Origin: a virus
Virus record (IMG/VR): IMGVR_UViG_3300025121_000776
Span: 1-64,000 of that record
Length of the DNA: 64,000 nt
Strand: one strand, 5' to 3'
Shown: in pieces, positions 41,250 through 51,634 of the stretch
Numbering within the stretch: position 1 is the stretch's first letter
How the letters are laid out: each line of letters opens with the position of its first letter
Notes under the pieces: generated by a model
What the model was told of the DNA's origin: nothing
Seen by the model: only the letters and a program-made list of their open reading frames with translations
Databases searched by the model: none
Program-made: the position numbers and the translations under genes

Positions 41250-43151
41250 ATGGCAAATTTAAATTTAAACGCACAATTTTCTCAATCTGCAGTTGGAATC
41301 AAACAAGTAAATTACTTAAGTAGAGACTTTCAAACTATTAGAACAGATTTAATTAATTATTTAAAAGCTTTTTTTCCAGAGCAATGGCAAGATTTTAATG
41401 TTGCATCTCCAGGAATGGCACTTTTAGAACTTAATGCTTATGTTGGTGACTTATTGTCTTTTTCTATTGATAAAAAATATAACGAACTTTTCCTTGATGG
41501 AGTGCAACAAAGAAGTGCTGTTTATAGAATGGCAAAAACATTCGGATTTAAAGTTCCTGGAACAAGACCATCTCTTACGATTGTAGATATTACTATAGAG
41601 GTTCCTACAACTGCAAATGGTCCAGATTATAGTTATACTCCACTTCTTAGAGCTGGATTACAAATTAGAGGCGGGGGACAAACATTTGAAACAGTTTATG
41701 ATATAGATTTTGCAAACGATTTTAGTGAAGACGGAAGAACAAATAGAACAATACAACCCGTTCTTAATGGAAATCAAGACCTTATAAAATACAGAATTTT
41801 AAAAAGAGAAGTTGTAAAAGCTGGAGTTACAAAAATTTTAAAAATAGAAGTCGCATCTGGAGACCAAAAGCCTTTTATGCAATTTACATTGCCAGAAACA
41901 AATGTATTAGAAATAACAGATGTAATTATTGAATCTGGGGTTGGACTTAATAGAACTCCATCTTACGAAGATTTCCACGATTCAAGCAAAAGATATTGGG
42001 AAGTTGATTATTTAGCAACAGATAAAATTTTTGTAAATGATGACAATGAGATTACAACTAGTGGAATAAAAATTGGAAAATATTTGGAAATTTCAAAAAG
42101 ATTTATAAAAGAATTTATGTCAGATGGAAGTTGTAAATTAACTTTCGGAGGTGGGTCTGAAAATTATGATTCCTATTCAGATTATTTGCAAAACTTAACA
42201 AATACAAATGGGTGTACAACGATGACAGACCTTAATGTGTCTTCATTACTACTTAATCCATCACTTGGGGAAATGGTGCCAGGAAATTGTACAATATATA
42301 TAAAATATAGAATTGGCGGAGGAATATTAAGTAATATAGGGTCTAATGTTTTACAGTCTGTAAGCAATGTAAATGGTATAATTTTAGGCACTGATGCTTC
42401 ATTAAATCAAGCCGTATTATCTTCAATAAGAGCCAATAACCCAATTCCAGCAATCGGAGGAAGAGGACTTCCAACTGTAAGCGAAATTAAAAACTTCATA
42501 TCTTCAAATTTTGCATCGCAAGATAGATGTGTAACCTTAGAAGATTATATTTCAAGAGCATATCAAATCCCAGGAAAATTTGGCGCCCCATTTAGAGTTC
42601 ATGGCATTGTAGATGACAACAAAGTTATTTTATATATTTTAACAATGGATGCTAATGGAAAACTTAATGCTATTTCTACAGGAGAAATAAAAAGGAATTT
42701 GGTAACCTATATAATTCCATACAGAATGATTAATGATTTTGTAGAAATTAATGATGGAAAATTTATTAATCTTAGTGTTGAAGCTGATTTATTTATTGAT
42801 AAAACATATAACGCAAGTGAAGTAAAATTAAATGCTATACTTAAAATTAAAGAATTTTTTACAACAGATAATTGGCAAATGAACCAACATATTTACGTTT
42901 CACAATTAACAGATATTTTAAGAGAAGTGCCTGGTGTTATAAATGTAGTTGATGTGAGATTTTTTAATTTAGAGGGTGGTCCATACTCCACAGTATTGTG
43001 CTCTCAAGCAACAGGCGGAAGAACTCAAGATGTTAATTTAGGAGTTTATAGCACACAAATAGAATATGTTGATAATGCTATATACAGTACACCTCTTTCT
43101 ATGTTTGAAATTCGATATAGTGAAAAGGATATAAAAGTTCGTGCAAGTTAA
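41250..43151 (+). CDS. gp6-like baseplate wedge protein (baseplate J family)
   Basis: 633 residues. The N terminus QVNYLSRDFQTIRTDLINYLKAFFPEQWQDFNVASPGMALLELNAYVGDLLSFSIDKKYNELFLDGVQQRSAVYRMAKTFGF, given here only to show position (residues ~18-98), is the classic gp6/J-like start. The C-terminal part has the domain RCVTLEDYISRAYQIPGKFGAPFRVH and the family's INDFVEINDGKFINLSVEADLFID and DILREVPGVINVVDVRFFN segments. It dimerises to form the inner baseplate ring in T4. Confidence 0.9.
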   Translation: MANLNLNAQFSQSAVGIKQVNYLSRDFQTIRTDLINYLKAFFPEQWQDFNVASPGMALLELNAYVGDLLSFSIDKKYNELFLDGVQQRSAVYRMAKTFGFKVPGTRPSLTIVDITIEVPTTANGPDYSYTPLLRAGLQIRGGGQTFETVYDIDFANDFSEDGRTNRTIQPVLNGNQDLIKYRILKREVVKAGVTKILKIEVASGDQKPFMQFTLPETNVLEITDVIIESGVGLNRTPSYEDFHDSSKRYWEVDYLATDKIFVNDDNEITTSGIKIGKYLEISKRFIKEFMSDGSCKLTFGGGSENYDSYSDYLQNLTNTNGCTTMTDLNVSSLLLNPSLGEMVPGNCTIYIKYRIGGGILSNIGSNVLQSVSNVNGIILGTDASLNQAVLSSIRANNPIPAIGGRGLPTVSEIKNFISSNFASQDRCVTLEDYISRAYQIPGKFGAPFRVHGIVDDNKVILYILTMDANGKLNAISTGEIKRNLVTYIIPYRMINDFVEINDGKFINLSVEADLFIDKTYNASEVKLNAILKIKEFFTTDNWQMNQHIYVSQLTDILREVPGVINVVDVRFFNLEGGPYSTVLCSQATGGRTQDVNLGVYSTQIEYVDNAIYSTPLSMFEIRYSEKDIKVRAS

Positions 43152-43171
43152 TGGTTATAATAAAATTGTAA

Positions 43172-46100
43172 ATGCAAGAAGAAATTTTAATAAATAAAAG
43201 CCGATTAGGCACAACTATTCATTTTTTTAATACGGATATTAATGAAAACAACTATTCTGTTTCCACAATACCCGCTATTGTTAAAATAAATAGCAATTTA
43301 GATGTGCCAATAGAATTAAATGCTTACGATGGCGTTTTTTTAACTGGAACTAATTCAACTGTTTTGTGGAAAAGAAATGCTGAGCAAAACTTTGAATTTG
43401 ACACCTTTTTGCCTAATTTAAATTACATCACTGGTAGAACTTTTTCACAAGTCTCTGAAATTGTATTATCTAATTCTAAAAAGGATTTAATGAGAAATAA
43501 ATTTATAAACTCAATGAATTCTCTTTTTACTGCAGGTACTACAACATATGTTTTCTTTGAAGATATAGAAATTGACGATTTGTTTGTAAATATTAAATTA
43601 GAAAGAACCTTTGACGTGCTTAATACATTGAACATTTATAATAAAGTTGACGGTGAACTTACTAAAAGAGAATCTCCTATAGGAGTTGTTTTTGGAAAAC
43701 TAGAAGCTATACAAAAGCTTTCAGATGCAAATGGAAATAAATTAAGAATTCCTTTAAGAAATGTTCCAATAGGAGTTTTTGTGCCATCAGACGATTACCC
43801 AGACCCAAACACAATGGATGATGATGGCAACAGATTAAGATTAAATTATAAAACTTTTCCTGTGACTAAATCCGAACAGTATTTTAACCCAGAATCTTTT
43901 GATATTGATAATAAATTTTTGATTGACATTCCTTTAAATGGGATTAGTCCTCACCCAACATTTCAAAATGTTGTGTATACTAATCAAAATGGAGAATTTA
44001 TTTTGCATGATGTTGAAATTGGGGGGCAGATTTTGTTTTTCGAAGTTGATTTATTAAAACAAGGTTTAACAAAGGATGAAGTTGCACTAAATTTCTTTCC
44101 ATATCCACCTTCTTTTGAAAATGTTTCTATTGATACAATTCCTCATTATTTTTATAGAGCAATTCCCATTGACGTTGTTCCAAGCTGGGGAGTATCTTTT
44201 CAAACTGGATACACTGAAGTTGATGTTGCTGTAAATTTGGACTTGAGAAAATGGACTACATATATTATTCCTCCAGTTACATATAATAATTTTCCAATAG
44301 ATTCTGCAGAATATCAAGAAATATCAAGAGCTCCTCTTACTGTAAAAATTAGAGATATGAGTAGATTCAATGCGTTAAATGCTGTTTCTACCGATATTAA
44401 TTTAAAATCAGAAACATATCCATCGAAACAAATTCAAATGGTGGAAATTGAAAATATAATTGACAAAAACGCTGACCAGCAATGGGAGTGGGCAAATGAA
44501 TTTTCTCAAATAAAAGATAAGGCATTATTTTACACATATGGATATCATGCTATAAAATTACCAGCTAATATTTATGATGATGAAAATTATAAAACCGATT
44601 TATCTGGAAATCCCAAAATAAATGAATATTCACAAGGAGTTTGGTTGTGTGGTTATCAACTTAAAGTATATTTAACCGCAGAAAACACATATTACAGAAC
44701 AACGGGGATGGAAGTTGGATACCATCAAGTTTCACCAAATCCTTGGTTTGATAGAGACCACTTTCATTGTTGTTTAAATGATAATATTAACGCTTATTCT
44801 AATAGTACCATTGATAATGGATTTGGAGTTATGGGAGTTGGAATTGGAACATTTCCATATGAAAAGGTTTGGTCAAAAAATTATCCAACAAAATATTCAA
44901 TCCCCAAAAAACCATTAATCGCAAATTTTACCAATCCATATACAGGAAGAACGTATATAGAAACTCCCGTGTGGAAAGATGGAGACTTAATACTTGGAAA
45001 TTCATATGAAGTCGCTAATGGGTTTGGACTAGGTTGGAACGATAATGTAATCCAATATACAGATTTTGCTACAGATGTTATAGGGGCAGCTGGAAATGCT
45101 GATATGTACAAATATGAGCCAGTAGGAAATGATATTGCTGGGTGTTATGTAAATGGATATACCCCAGATTTCGATTGGGCTGGACTTGGAGCTACATCAA
45201 ATGTCATAAATGCAGAAAAATATCAAAGAACAGAAGCTGGATATGGATATTTTTTATACCCATCAAGTTTACCAAGAATAATAACATATCCATGGTATTA
45301 CGATGGTCTTCATATTAACGAAACAGATTATGTACTTCACAATGGAAGTAATACAACACATGATGATGCTGTAAATTTAGGATATAATAATATTTCTGCA
45401 TGGGCTCATCACTATCATTCTTTTAGTGTATTAAACAAAGGAAAAAGTATAGCAATGGATTTAAGCAATAAATCTCTTCCAGACGACTTCCCAATAATTA
45501 ACGACAGACTTAATATATATAGAATAATTGATGGGAGACATAGATTGCCATACACTACAAAACAGAAAAGTATTTCAACTTATGCAAGGTTACATTTTGG
45601 GGGATATGCTAATAGATTTTTTTCATTAACAGTTACAAATTTAGGAGAGGGAAATGCATCCCTTAAAAACACTCTTAATTATGGAGGAGTCCCAATAAAG
45701 TTATTTAATCCAAATATGCCAGTAGAAACTCATTATTTTGGAAGCTCTTTTGTTTTAAAACCAAATGGGTATTTTAGTGTGTTTTATGGAGATAACACTA
45801 CTGGAATAGAATTAACTATGGCATTTACTGCAATGGATTTTCCTGGAAATAGCAACTACAGCGATATAGATAATCAATATACAAAAACAAAGTATTTAAT
45901 AGGTATAACCGCAAGTGAACCTCTTGATAGTACTATGTATACATTAGGAGGCCATATAGAAATACCTTGGAATGTACAAGCATTACAAAGTAATGCTATT
46001 CTAAATTGGATGGTTGTCTCAGACACCGAAGGTGGAGACAACGGAAGATTGTATGCTGGAGTTGCTGCGGGAACTGGTTGCCAAGGAGGCGATTGTAAGA

Positions 46101-46180
46101 TATCTACTATATCTATTATACAATATACTGACACCCCTGACCACCCGCTCAATAATAGTCCTTATTATATAAATGATTAA
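43172..46180 (+). CDS. Large baseplate/tail structural protein
   Basis: 1002 residues, beta-rich, with no signal peptide. It follows the gp6-like gene where T4-type phages encode the large wedge protein (gp7). A stretch VFGKLEAIQKLSDANGNKLRIPLRNVPIGVFVPSD near residues 172-210 and NGEFILHDVEIGGQILFFEVDLLKQGLTKDEVALNFFPYP (~270-310) resemble a carboxypeptidase-regulatory-like or wedge domain of other Bacteroidota phages. The C-terminal half is rich in Gly, Asn, Tyr and Trp, as in host-facing tail proteins. A gp7-equivalent role is inferred from order and size only. Confidence 0.6.
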   Translation: MQEEILINKSRLGTTIHFFNTDINENNYSVSTIPAIVKINSNLDVPIELNAYDGVFLTGTNSTVLWKRNAEQNFEFDTFLPNLNYITGRTFSQVSEIVLSNSKKDLMRNKFINSMNSLFTAGTTTYVFFEDIEIDDLFVNIKLERTFDVLNTLNIYNKVDGELTKRESPIGVVFGKLEAIQKLSDANGNKLRIPLRNVPIGVFVPSDDYPDPNTMDDDGNRLRLNYKTFPVTKSEQYFNPESFDIDNKFLIDIPLNGISPHPTFQNVVYTNQNGEFILHDVEIGGQILFFEVDLLKQGLTKDEVALNFFPYPPSFENVSIDTIPHYFYRAIPIDVVPSWGVSFQTGYTEVDVAVNLDLRKWTTYIIPPVTYNNFPIDSAEYQEISRAPLTVKIRDMSRFNALNAVSTDINLKSETYPSKQIQMVEIENIIDKNADQQWEWANEFSQIKDKALFYTYGYHAIKLPANIYDDENYKTDLSGNPKINEYSQGVWLCGYQLKVYLTAENTYYRTTGMEVGYHQVSPNPWFDRDHFHCCLNDNINAYSNSTIDNGFGVMGVGIGTFPYEKVWSKNYPTKYSIPKKPLIANFTNPYTGRTYIETPVWKDGDLILGNSYEVANGFGLGWNDNVIQYTDFATDVIGAAGNADMYKYEPVGNDIAGCYVNGYTPDFDWAGLGATSNVINAEKYQRTEAGYGYFLYPSSLPRIITYPWYYDGLHINETDYVLHNGSNTTHDDAVNLGYNNISAWAHHYHSFSVLNKGKSIAMDLSNKSLPDDFPIINDRLNIYRIIDGRHRLPYTTKQKSISTYARLHFGGYANRFFSLTVTNLGEGNASLKNTLNYGGVPIKLFNPNMPVETHYFGSSFVLKPNGYFSVFYGDNTTGIELTMAFTAMDFPGNSNYSDIDNQYTKTKYLIGITASEPLDSTMYTLGGHIEIPWNVQALQSNAILNWMVVSDTEGGDNGRLYAGVAAGTGCQGGDCKISTISIIQYTDTPDHPLNNSPYYIND

Positions 46181-48167
46181 TAAAATGGACGAAAGAAAAA
46201 AAACATTATTAGGAAATAAAGACATATTATCAAGGAAAACACAAGACTTTTATGTTGATGTAAATCTTTCTATAGATAATAGGGAAATTATACCATATAA
46301 GTATGATAATATATTTGATTTAACAAAATTTTACAACAAAGAAAGAAATGAATGCAGAAGTTTTGTTATATATGGGATAATAGATTCTTATGTTTGTGAC
46401 TGTAATAATTTAACTATAAAAATATATGATAGCACATCACTATATTCAAACCTTTTGTCAACTGTACAAACTCAAGATATAGTATCAACTCAAATGCAAT
46501 TTCCAAATATTTATGGTAGACTTAAAGGAAAATATATAATTGATAATATTCCTGTAAACTATACTGGATATTCAGTATTTTTAAAACTTGAATCTACAGA
46601 TAGTTTTATAAATCAACAAATTCAAGACAATGTATTTGAACAGCAATTAATTTTTACAACCTTAACGATGAGTAGTTCTGGAGAAAAAGTAGTTGAAAAA
46701 CTTAATTATGGATTGAATGAGGCTGTTACAGATTGTGATGGAAATGTTTTTGAAATAAATAACGATTTTGATTTTTTTTATAATAAGCATTGGATTAAAA
46801 AGAATTTATCAGTTTCAAATTTAAATAGAATCTGGATTGGTAACGAAGAAACAAAATTTTGTGAAACGCAGCAGAATCCAATATATCATGGGAGAACTGT
46901 ATATGGTGTTTTTAATACTGGATATTTCGCATATGGAGAAGTAATGGAGGTTTACGAAATAAACACATCTTCAACAGGAAATTATGAGCCAAATACAGGA
47001 ACAACTCATTATATTCCCCATGTTCCAAGTAATGGATTGTGTCCAACAACTGATACATATAGTTTTACATTTGAACGTGTATTTTCTGCAGCAACTGGAA
47101 ATCTTATTTGGACAGCATCAATAATATGGCCATATGAAAATGCTGTTAATATTTTCCCTTTAAATCCAAACTCAAATGGGTATCCATATTATGAAACACA
47201 ACTTATGAAAACAGAACCAGTTTCTGGAATTAACATTTATAATAGTTACATTAATACTTATTGGGATTTTTTGTATTTCAGATATCAAAATGGTCAACAA
47301 TTTACTGGAGATACATTTAATTTTAATATAACGCAAAACACAATAATTGAGGGAGTTTATCAAGAAATTTGCCCATTATCTTTATATGTAAATCCTGTTT
47401 TTATAAACCCAAATTATTTTTCAGAACCAGCTGCGCCATATAGCTCTGTAACCTACAATCAAAACTCTGGGCAAAACCATGTTAATAAAAAAACGAAATT
47501 TTCTAATGGAGAACAGGTTCAAGTAATTATATCACAGCCTTATTATTATATAGATGATTTTAATATTACTGGGTCAAGTTTAGTTCAAAACAATTATACT
47601 CCTAGTAACTTTGCGTCTTTTATGATGATGATGACTGAGGATACTTATGTTGATTTATTTTATAAGAAATTTCTTACTCTTGATGTGGTTACTGCAACGA
47701 CTGTATCTAAAACACATTATGGGCACAATCAAGATTTAACAGGCACAGCCACAGGTGGATTGAAACTTGATATATTCACTCCAGTATTACCTTCAACCCA
47801 ACAATCAACCACTGGACAAGTAATGCTTCCATCGGGGTATACGATGTCTCCTCTTAATTTATTTGACCAATCACAAGTTTATATTTCGACACAATCAAAT
47901 TGGTGGCCACAAATAAACCCCAAGGTAGGAGAAATTTATACAGCAAAAACGCAATCGTGGGAAGGAGTTTTTGTACTTAATCAAGGAGGCGGGTCTACTT
48001 TCTATGATATTTATGAAGAAATGCCAGGAACATGGTTTTTTACTGGAACCACAGCAGGCGGGGCAACTATTATTCCTTCTTCTCCAAACTTATTGCATAT
48101 TTATGTTACAGGAAACACAGAGGCTATAATTACTTGGATTTTTACTCCAGCACCACACAATATATAA
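46173..48167 (+). CDS. Putative tail/baseplate virion protein
   Basis: 664 residues. The first ATG (46173) overlaps the preceding stop by 8 nt; a second in-frame ATG at 46185 is also possible. The N-terminal 120 residues are charged with a YDNIFDLTKFYNKERNECRSFVIYGIIDSYVCDCNNL segment. The rest is beta-rich with many Tyr, Thr, Asn and Gly residues, typical of fibres or baseplate periphery. No enzymatic motif seen. Part of a run of structural genes between 40856 and 51608. Confidence 0.55.
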   Translation: MINKMDERKKTLLGNKDILSRKTQDFYVDVNLSIDNREIIPYKYDNIFDLTKFYNKERNECRSFVIYGIIDSYVCDCNNLTIKIYDSTSLYSNLLSTVQTQDIVSTQMQFPNIYGRLKGKYIIDNIPVNYTGYSVFLKLESTDSFINQQIQDNVFEQQLIFTTLTMSSSGEKVVEKLNYGLNEAVTDCDGNVFEINNDFDFFYNKHWIKKNLSVSNLNRIWIGNEETKFCETQQNPIYHGRTVYGVFNTGYFAYGEVMEVYEINTSSTGNYEPNTGTTHYIPHVPSNGLCPTTDTYSFTFERVFSAATGNLIWTASIIWPYENAVNIFPLNPNSNGYPYYETQLMKTEPVSGINIYNSYINTYWDFLYFRYQNGQQFTGDTFNFNITQNTIIEGVYQEICPLSLYVNPVFINPNYFSEPAAPYSSVTYNQNSGQNHVNKKTKFSNGEQVQVIISQPYYYIDDFNITGSSLVQNNYTPSNFASFMMMMTEDTYVDLFYKKFLTLDVVTATTVSKTHYGHNQDLTGTATGGLKLDIFTPVLPSTQQSTTGQVMLPSGYTMSPLNLFDQSQVYISTQSNWWPQINPKVGEIYTAKTQSWEGVFVLNQGGGSTFYDIYEEMPGTWFFTGTTAGGATIIPSSPNLLHIYVTGNTEAIITWIFTPAPHNI

Positions 48168-48178
48168 ATTGATAAATC

Positions 48179-49048
48179 ATGAATCTTAATAAATCATATA
48201 TAAAAAAGAAGTTATACTTAAAACCAGTATTAACCATGTCTTCAAAAGATAAGGACAATGCGTTCTATATTGATGTTTTGTTAACAAAAACATTTGAAAT
48301 AATAGATTACGTTGATACTAAAAAGAATGAGAAAATATATACAATAGAAAGACAACAAATAAATCCGTATTATATCAACTTTGGATTTTTTAATACCACC
48401 AACAGAATAAAAGCAAACAAAGGAAAAGATTTAAATTCAGATATGATAAATTATTTAAGAAAGACCTATTCTCAAGAATATATAGTTGATTCTTACCAAA
48501 TATTATATATTAGAAAATTATCTGAAACTTATACAAATAATAATCCAAATGACCCTCTTAACAATTATTTGCAATTTATTATTGATGTTCCTTCTCGAAA
48601 ATTAGACCTTCCATCTTTAAATGGGCAATTATTGAGAAAATTTAGGTTATCTGGAACATCATATTATGATGGAGTTTATATTTATGATTCTTATTTAAAA
48701 GACCCTGCCCCAGATAATACAATTTCTATACTTATGTGTAAGCCAGATAAACCATTGCAAGGCAATTCGTTTACATATAATAACTGGAATTATGTTGCGG
48801 TAGACCCTAATATAGCAACAATACAAATTATAAATGACAGATTAAATAGTACCACAGAAGAAGCACATTTTGATGACCCCAACTGGGATATTAAAACGTG
48901 GTTTAATGATGTTGGATACAATAAAATGCTTTTAAACAAAGATGTAACAACTGGTGATAATGAAATAGAAAAATTAGAAAAATTAAATCTTGACTCAAGC
49001 AGTATAGTATCTAAAGCTTATTTTTTTCCTATACCTATAAATAAATAA
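48179..49048 (+). CDS. Putative virion protein
   Basis: 289 residues with a charged N terminus (NLNKSYIKKKLYLKPVLTMSSKDKDNAFYIDVLLTKTFEIIDYVDTKKNEK) and a mixed alpha/beta body. Blocks such as YLQFIIDVPSRKLDLPSLNGQLLRKFRLSGTSYYDGVYIYDSY suggest a beta sandwich. Position between large tail genes points to a baseplate or fibre-attachment component. No family recognised. Confidence 0.5.
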   Translation: MNLNKSYIKKKLYLKPVLTMSSKDKDNAFYIDVLLTKTFEIIDYVDTKKNEKIYTIERQQINPYYINFGFFNTTNRIKANKGKDLNSDMINYLRKTYSQEYIVDSYQILYIRKLSETYTNNNPNDPLNNYLQFIIDVPSRKLDLPSLNGQLLRKFRLSGTSYYDGVYIYDSYLKDPAPDNTISILMCKPDKPLQGNSFTYNNWNYVAVDPNIATIQIINDRLNSTTEEAHFDDPNWDIKTWFNDVGYNKMLLNKDVTTGDNEIEKLEKLNLDSSSIVSKAYFFPIPINK

Positions 49049-49050
49049 AG

Positions 49051-50697
49051 ATGGAACAAGTCCACGAAATATTATTAAATAGATTTTTTAGCGCAGAAAC
49101 TGCAACTATAAATATTGATGGAATTTTGCAATATTCTAATGAATATTATTTAAATCCAACTGGAGTAGCAGATGAGGTTGTAGACTTCTCAAATGTAAGA
49201 GGGTTTTTATCTAATGAAAACAACCAAAAGATTGTAAAAGCATATTTTTCTTTTATAACTTCTTCTACGATAATGAATTCTTTAATTCCTCCTGCATTCG
49301 CCCCAACCGCAGCATTTAAAGATATATATTACGATGATGAAAAATTAGCAAATTCTTTTAATAATTTCTATAATTCATCAATTGCGAGAGGACAAGACTC
49401 AAGTTTTTTGGTAAATCCAGATATTACAAAAAACTCTATTTCTAATCAATTATTAGCAGGAGATGGAAAAGAAAATATAACACAAACTGTTTATCATAAT
49501 AATTATTATTGGCAAAGTCCAATTCCAGCCACACCTGCTTATTCTCCAGAAAAACACCCATTTACCGCTGTAACTTTAAGTATAAATGATGGTGATAGAA
49601 ATTTAAATGGAGAAGAAAGATTTGTAGAAAAATCTTTAGGGCAAAATTATTATATAAATGTTTTTTTAGAAAAAAACTATACTCAAATGTCAAAAATAAG
49701 CTTTGAGGTGTGCGAAGACTTTGTTTTTAAAGTAATTAACAATAATTCTACTTTTTCTCAAAACACAATAGATAAAATAAAGCATGATGATTATTTTAAA
49801 TCAACAACTAAGGGGATTGATAACTATGATTTGCAGACAACAGAATCTCATTCATTACATCCAAGTACAAGTGGAGAGATAAATTTAGGTTATGATAATT
49901 ATAATAGTTATGATAGTTATTATTATCAAGGAAATGGTATTGTGGTAAACGGAGTAACTGGAACGCCACTAATTCAATGTTTTGTTGACCCAAATTTTAA
50001 AATAAATGAAAACGAAATATGGTCAGATGATATAAATATTCAAAATGTTGTTATATCTAATTCCGCAAATAAAATAATGAACTTAAATAGTTTAATAAAA
50101 ATTGATGCGTCTTTAATACAAAACAGCGATTTATTACAAACAGATTTTGTTGTTTTAGTTATAAGTACAATTTTATTTAATAATAGTGATTTTAAACTTA
50201 GTGGGTCTCTTGCTTTGAGCAAGCAAGGAACTGTGTATAAAAATTATTTAAAGGATGTTGATTTTTCAGTAACAAATAACAATCAAACGGCATCAATGTC
50301 TATTTCAAGTGATGTTGTAATAGAAAATTTTAACCCGAATAATATGCCAACTCAAGCTGTAAACTTTATAAACTCTATATATTTAGCTGGTTTGCATATC
50401 GAAAAAATAAAAAAAGTATTTATACAAGACCCAGATTATTATGTAAATGTTTTTTCTGTATTTACAAATTTAGCACAATTAGATTTGTTTTTAAAAATAG
50501 AAGAGTTGCCCGCAAATGAATTTAACTACAGGTTGCTTAATTATGATTATATTTTAGAAAAAAAGGTTGATAGAAATTATAAAAAAGATTATGTGGATTT
50601 AGAAAATTTTATTCCATTTTTTGAACCGATATCAATAAGTAAAAATTCTTTAATTAAACCAGATTCAGAATTTGCAACTTCAAACAAGATAATATAA
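49051..50697 (+). CDS. Putative virion protein
   Basis: 548 residues. The N-terminal region HEILLNRFFSAETATINIDGILQYSNEYYLNPTG and a central low-complexity patch rich in Tyr, Asn and Ser (GYDNYNSYDSYYYQGNG, residues ~280-296) are distinctive. The remaining sequence is beta-rich with NSANKIMNLNSLIKIDASL and PADE-type loops. No catalytic motif. Last long gene before the 50730 transcription start. Function unknown beyond likely tail structure. Confidence 0.5.
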   Translation: MEQVHEILLNRFFSAETATINIDGILQYSNEYYLNPTGVADEVVDFSNVRGFLSNENNQKIVKAYFSFITSSTIMNSLIPPAFAPTAAFKDIYYDDEKLANSFNNFYNSSIARGQDSSFLVNPDITKNSISNQLLAGDGKENITQTVYHNNYYWQSPIPATPAYSPEKHPFTAVTLSINDGDRNLNGEERFVEKSLGQNYYINVFLEKNYTQMSKISFEVCEDFVFKVINNNSTFSQNTIDKIKHDDYFKSTTKGIDNYDLQTTESHSLHPSTSGEINLGYDNYNSYDSYYYQGNGIVVNGVTGTPLIQCFVDPNFKINENEIWSDDINIQNVVISNSANKIMNLNSLIKIDASLIQNSDLLQTDFVVLVISTILFNNSDFKLSGSLALSKQGTVYKNYLKDVDFSVTNNNQTASMSISSDVVIENFNPNNMPTQAVNFINSIYLAGLHIEKIKKVFIQDPDYYVNVFSVFTNLAQLDLFLKIEELPANEFNYRLLNYDYILEKKVDRNYKKDYVDLENFIPFFEPISISKNSLIKPDSEFATSNKII

Positions 50698-50708
50698 AAA
50701 TTTTAAAT

Positions 50709-50716
50709 TATTTATA
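50709..50716 (+). promoter_or_regulatory. Candidate late promoter TATTTATA
   Basis: TATTTATA, 13 nt before the ATG at 50730. AATTTTA at 50699 and TAAAATT at 50723-50729 also flank it as a loose 7-bp inverted repeat ending at the ATG. Confidence 0.45.
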
Positions 50717-50729
50717 AAAAAATAAAATT

Positions 50730-51608
50730 ATGGCAGTAGGAATTTACGGAACGAAGAAATTGGCAGACATAGATTATAATGACTTAGACATTCTATATGC
50801 ATTTGCCCCAAACAGAGAAACAGTAACGGATAATCAATTAAATCCATTATTTTCCACTATATCAAGTAGTGATTTTGCAAAAATGTTCGGTGCAGATGGC
50901 GCCTATAAATTAAAACTTCCAGCAACTACATTTAATAAATTGGGATTTTATGTGGTTTTAATAAAACCCAAGACTTTTGAGACTAATATAATAGATTGTT
51001 CTTTTATAGTGACTGAGACAAACGAAGACATACAAATTTCAAGAAAAGGTATAGTTATTCCAAAATTACAATTTCAGGGCACTGGAAGCTTAATAGGTTA
51101 TCAAATTGAGTACTTTGATGATAATGGAATTAAAATTAAAAACTTTCATAAAATTATAACTGGAAGTGACTCTGTAAGTCCTGCTCAAAACACAAATCAA
51201 CAAATGGCAGGTTCAACAACAAGTTATTCATTAAATGACAGCGGAGATTCTTTGTTTCTTACTTTAACTCCAGACGAAATTAGTCTTATATCAAATACAG
51301 CAAGGGCTGACCTTGGAAAAGCTGGCCAAAAAATTCTTATCTCAAATACATTTTTTGACCCAACAATGTTGGAAATAGAAATGGTTGACCAAACAATAAA
51401 AACGTTGAGCTACGGTATTTTTGGAAACTCTACAAAAGATATGGAAACTGGATTATTCTCCATATTTGATGAAAACAATAATCTTTATAAACAATATAAT
51501 TTGTTAACTAGAAAAAAAGTGTTCTCAAATGGTAACGTTGACTATAAAGAAGGTAGAACAATTATTAACTATAATCAAACCTTTAATGATTTGTCACAAA
51601 ATCAATAA
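50730..51608 (+). CDS. Putative virion protein
   Basis: 292 residues. The start MAVGIYGTKKLADIDYNDLDILYAFAPNRETV and the beta-rich middle (FYVVLIKPKTFETNIIDCSFIVTETNEDIQISRKGIVIPKLQFQGTGSLIGYQIEYFDD) look structural, like baseplate or tail-tube-associated proteins of other flavophages. No known family. It has its own late-type motif at 50709 and is the last plus-strand gene before the minus-strand tail genes. Confidence 0.5.
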   Translation: MAVGIYGTKKLADIDYNDLDILYAFAPNRETVTDNQLNPLFSTISSSDFAKMFGADGAYKLKLPATTFNKLGFYVVLIKPKTFETNIIDCSFIVTETNEDIQISRKGIVIPKLQFQGTGSLIGYQIEYFDDNGIKIKNFHKIITGSDSVSPAQNTNQQMAGSTTSYSLNDSGDSLFLTLTPDEISLISNTARADLGKAGQKILISNTFFDPTMLEIEMVDQTIKTLSYGIFGNSTKDMETGLFSIFDENNNLYKQYNLLTRKKVFSNGNVDYKEGRTIINYNQTFNDLSQNQ

Positions 51609-51627
51609 AAAGCCCCAAATTCTGGGT
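51606..51627 (-). terminator. Minus-strand intrinsic terminator at a convergent junction
   Basis: Read on the minus strand: CCCA-GAATT-TGGG followed by GC and five T. It lies between the plus gene ending at 51608 and the minus gene ending at 51635. The stem is short (4 bp plus partial flanks), so strength is uncertain. Confidence 0.4.
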
Positions 51628-51634
51628 CAGTTCA

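Noticed and set aside
50699-50729. 7-bp inverted repeat ending at the ATG of the 50730 gene as a fourth regulatory hairpin
   Set aside because: Seven AT pairs with a 17-nt loop are expected by chance at this composition, unlike the 17- and 19-bp perfect repeats.
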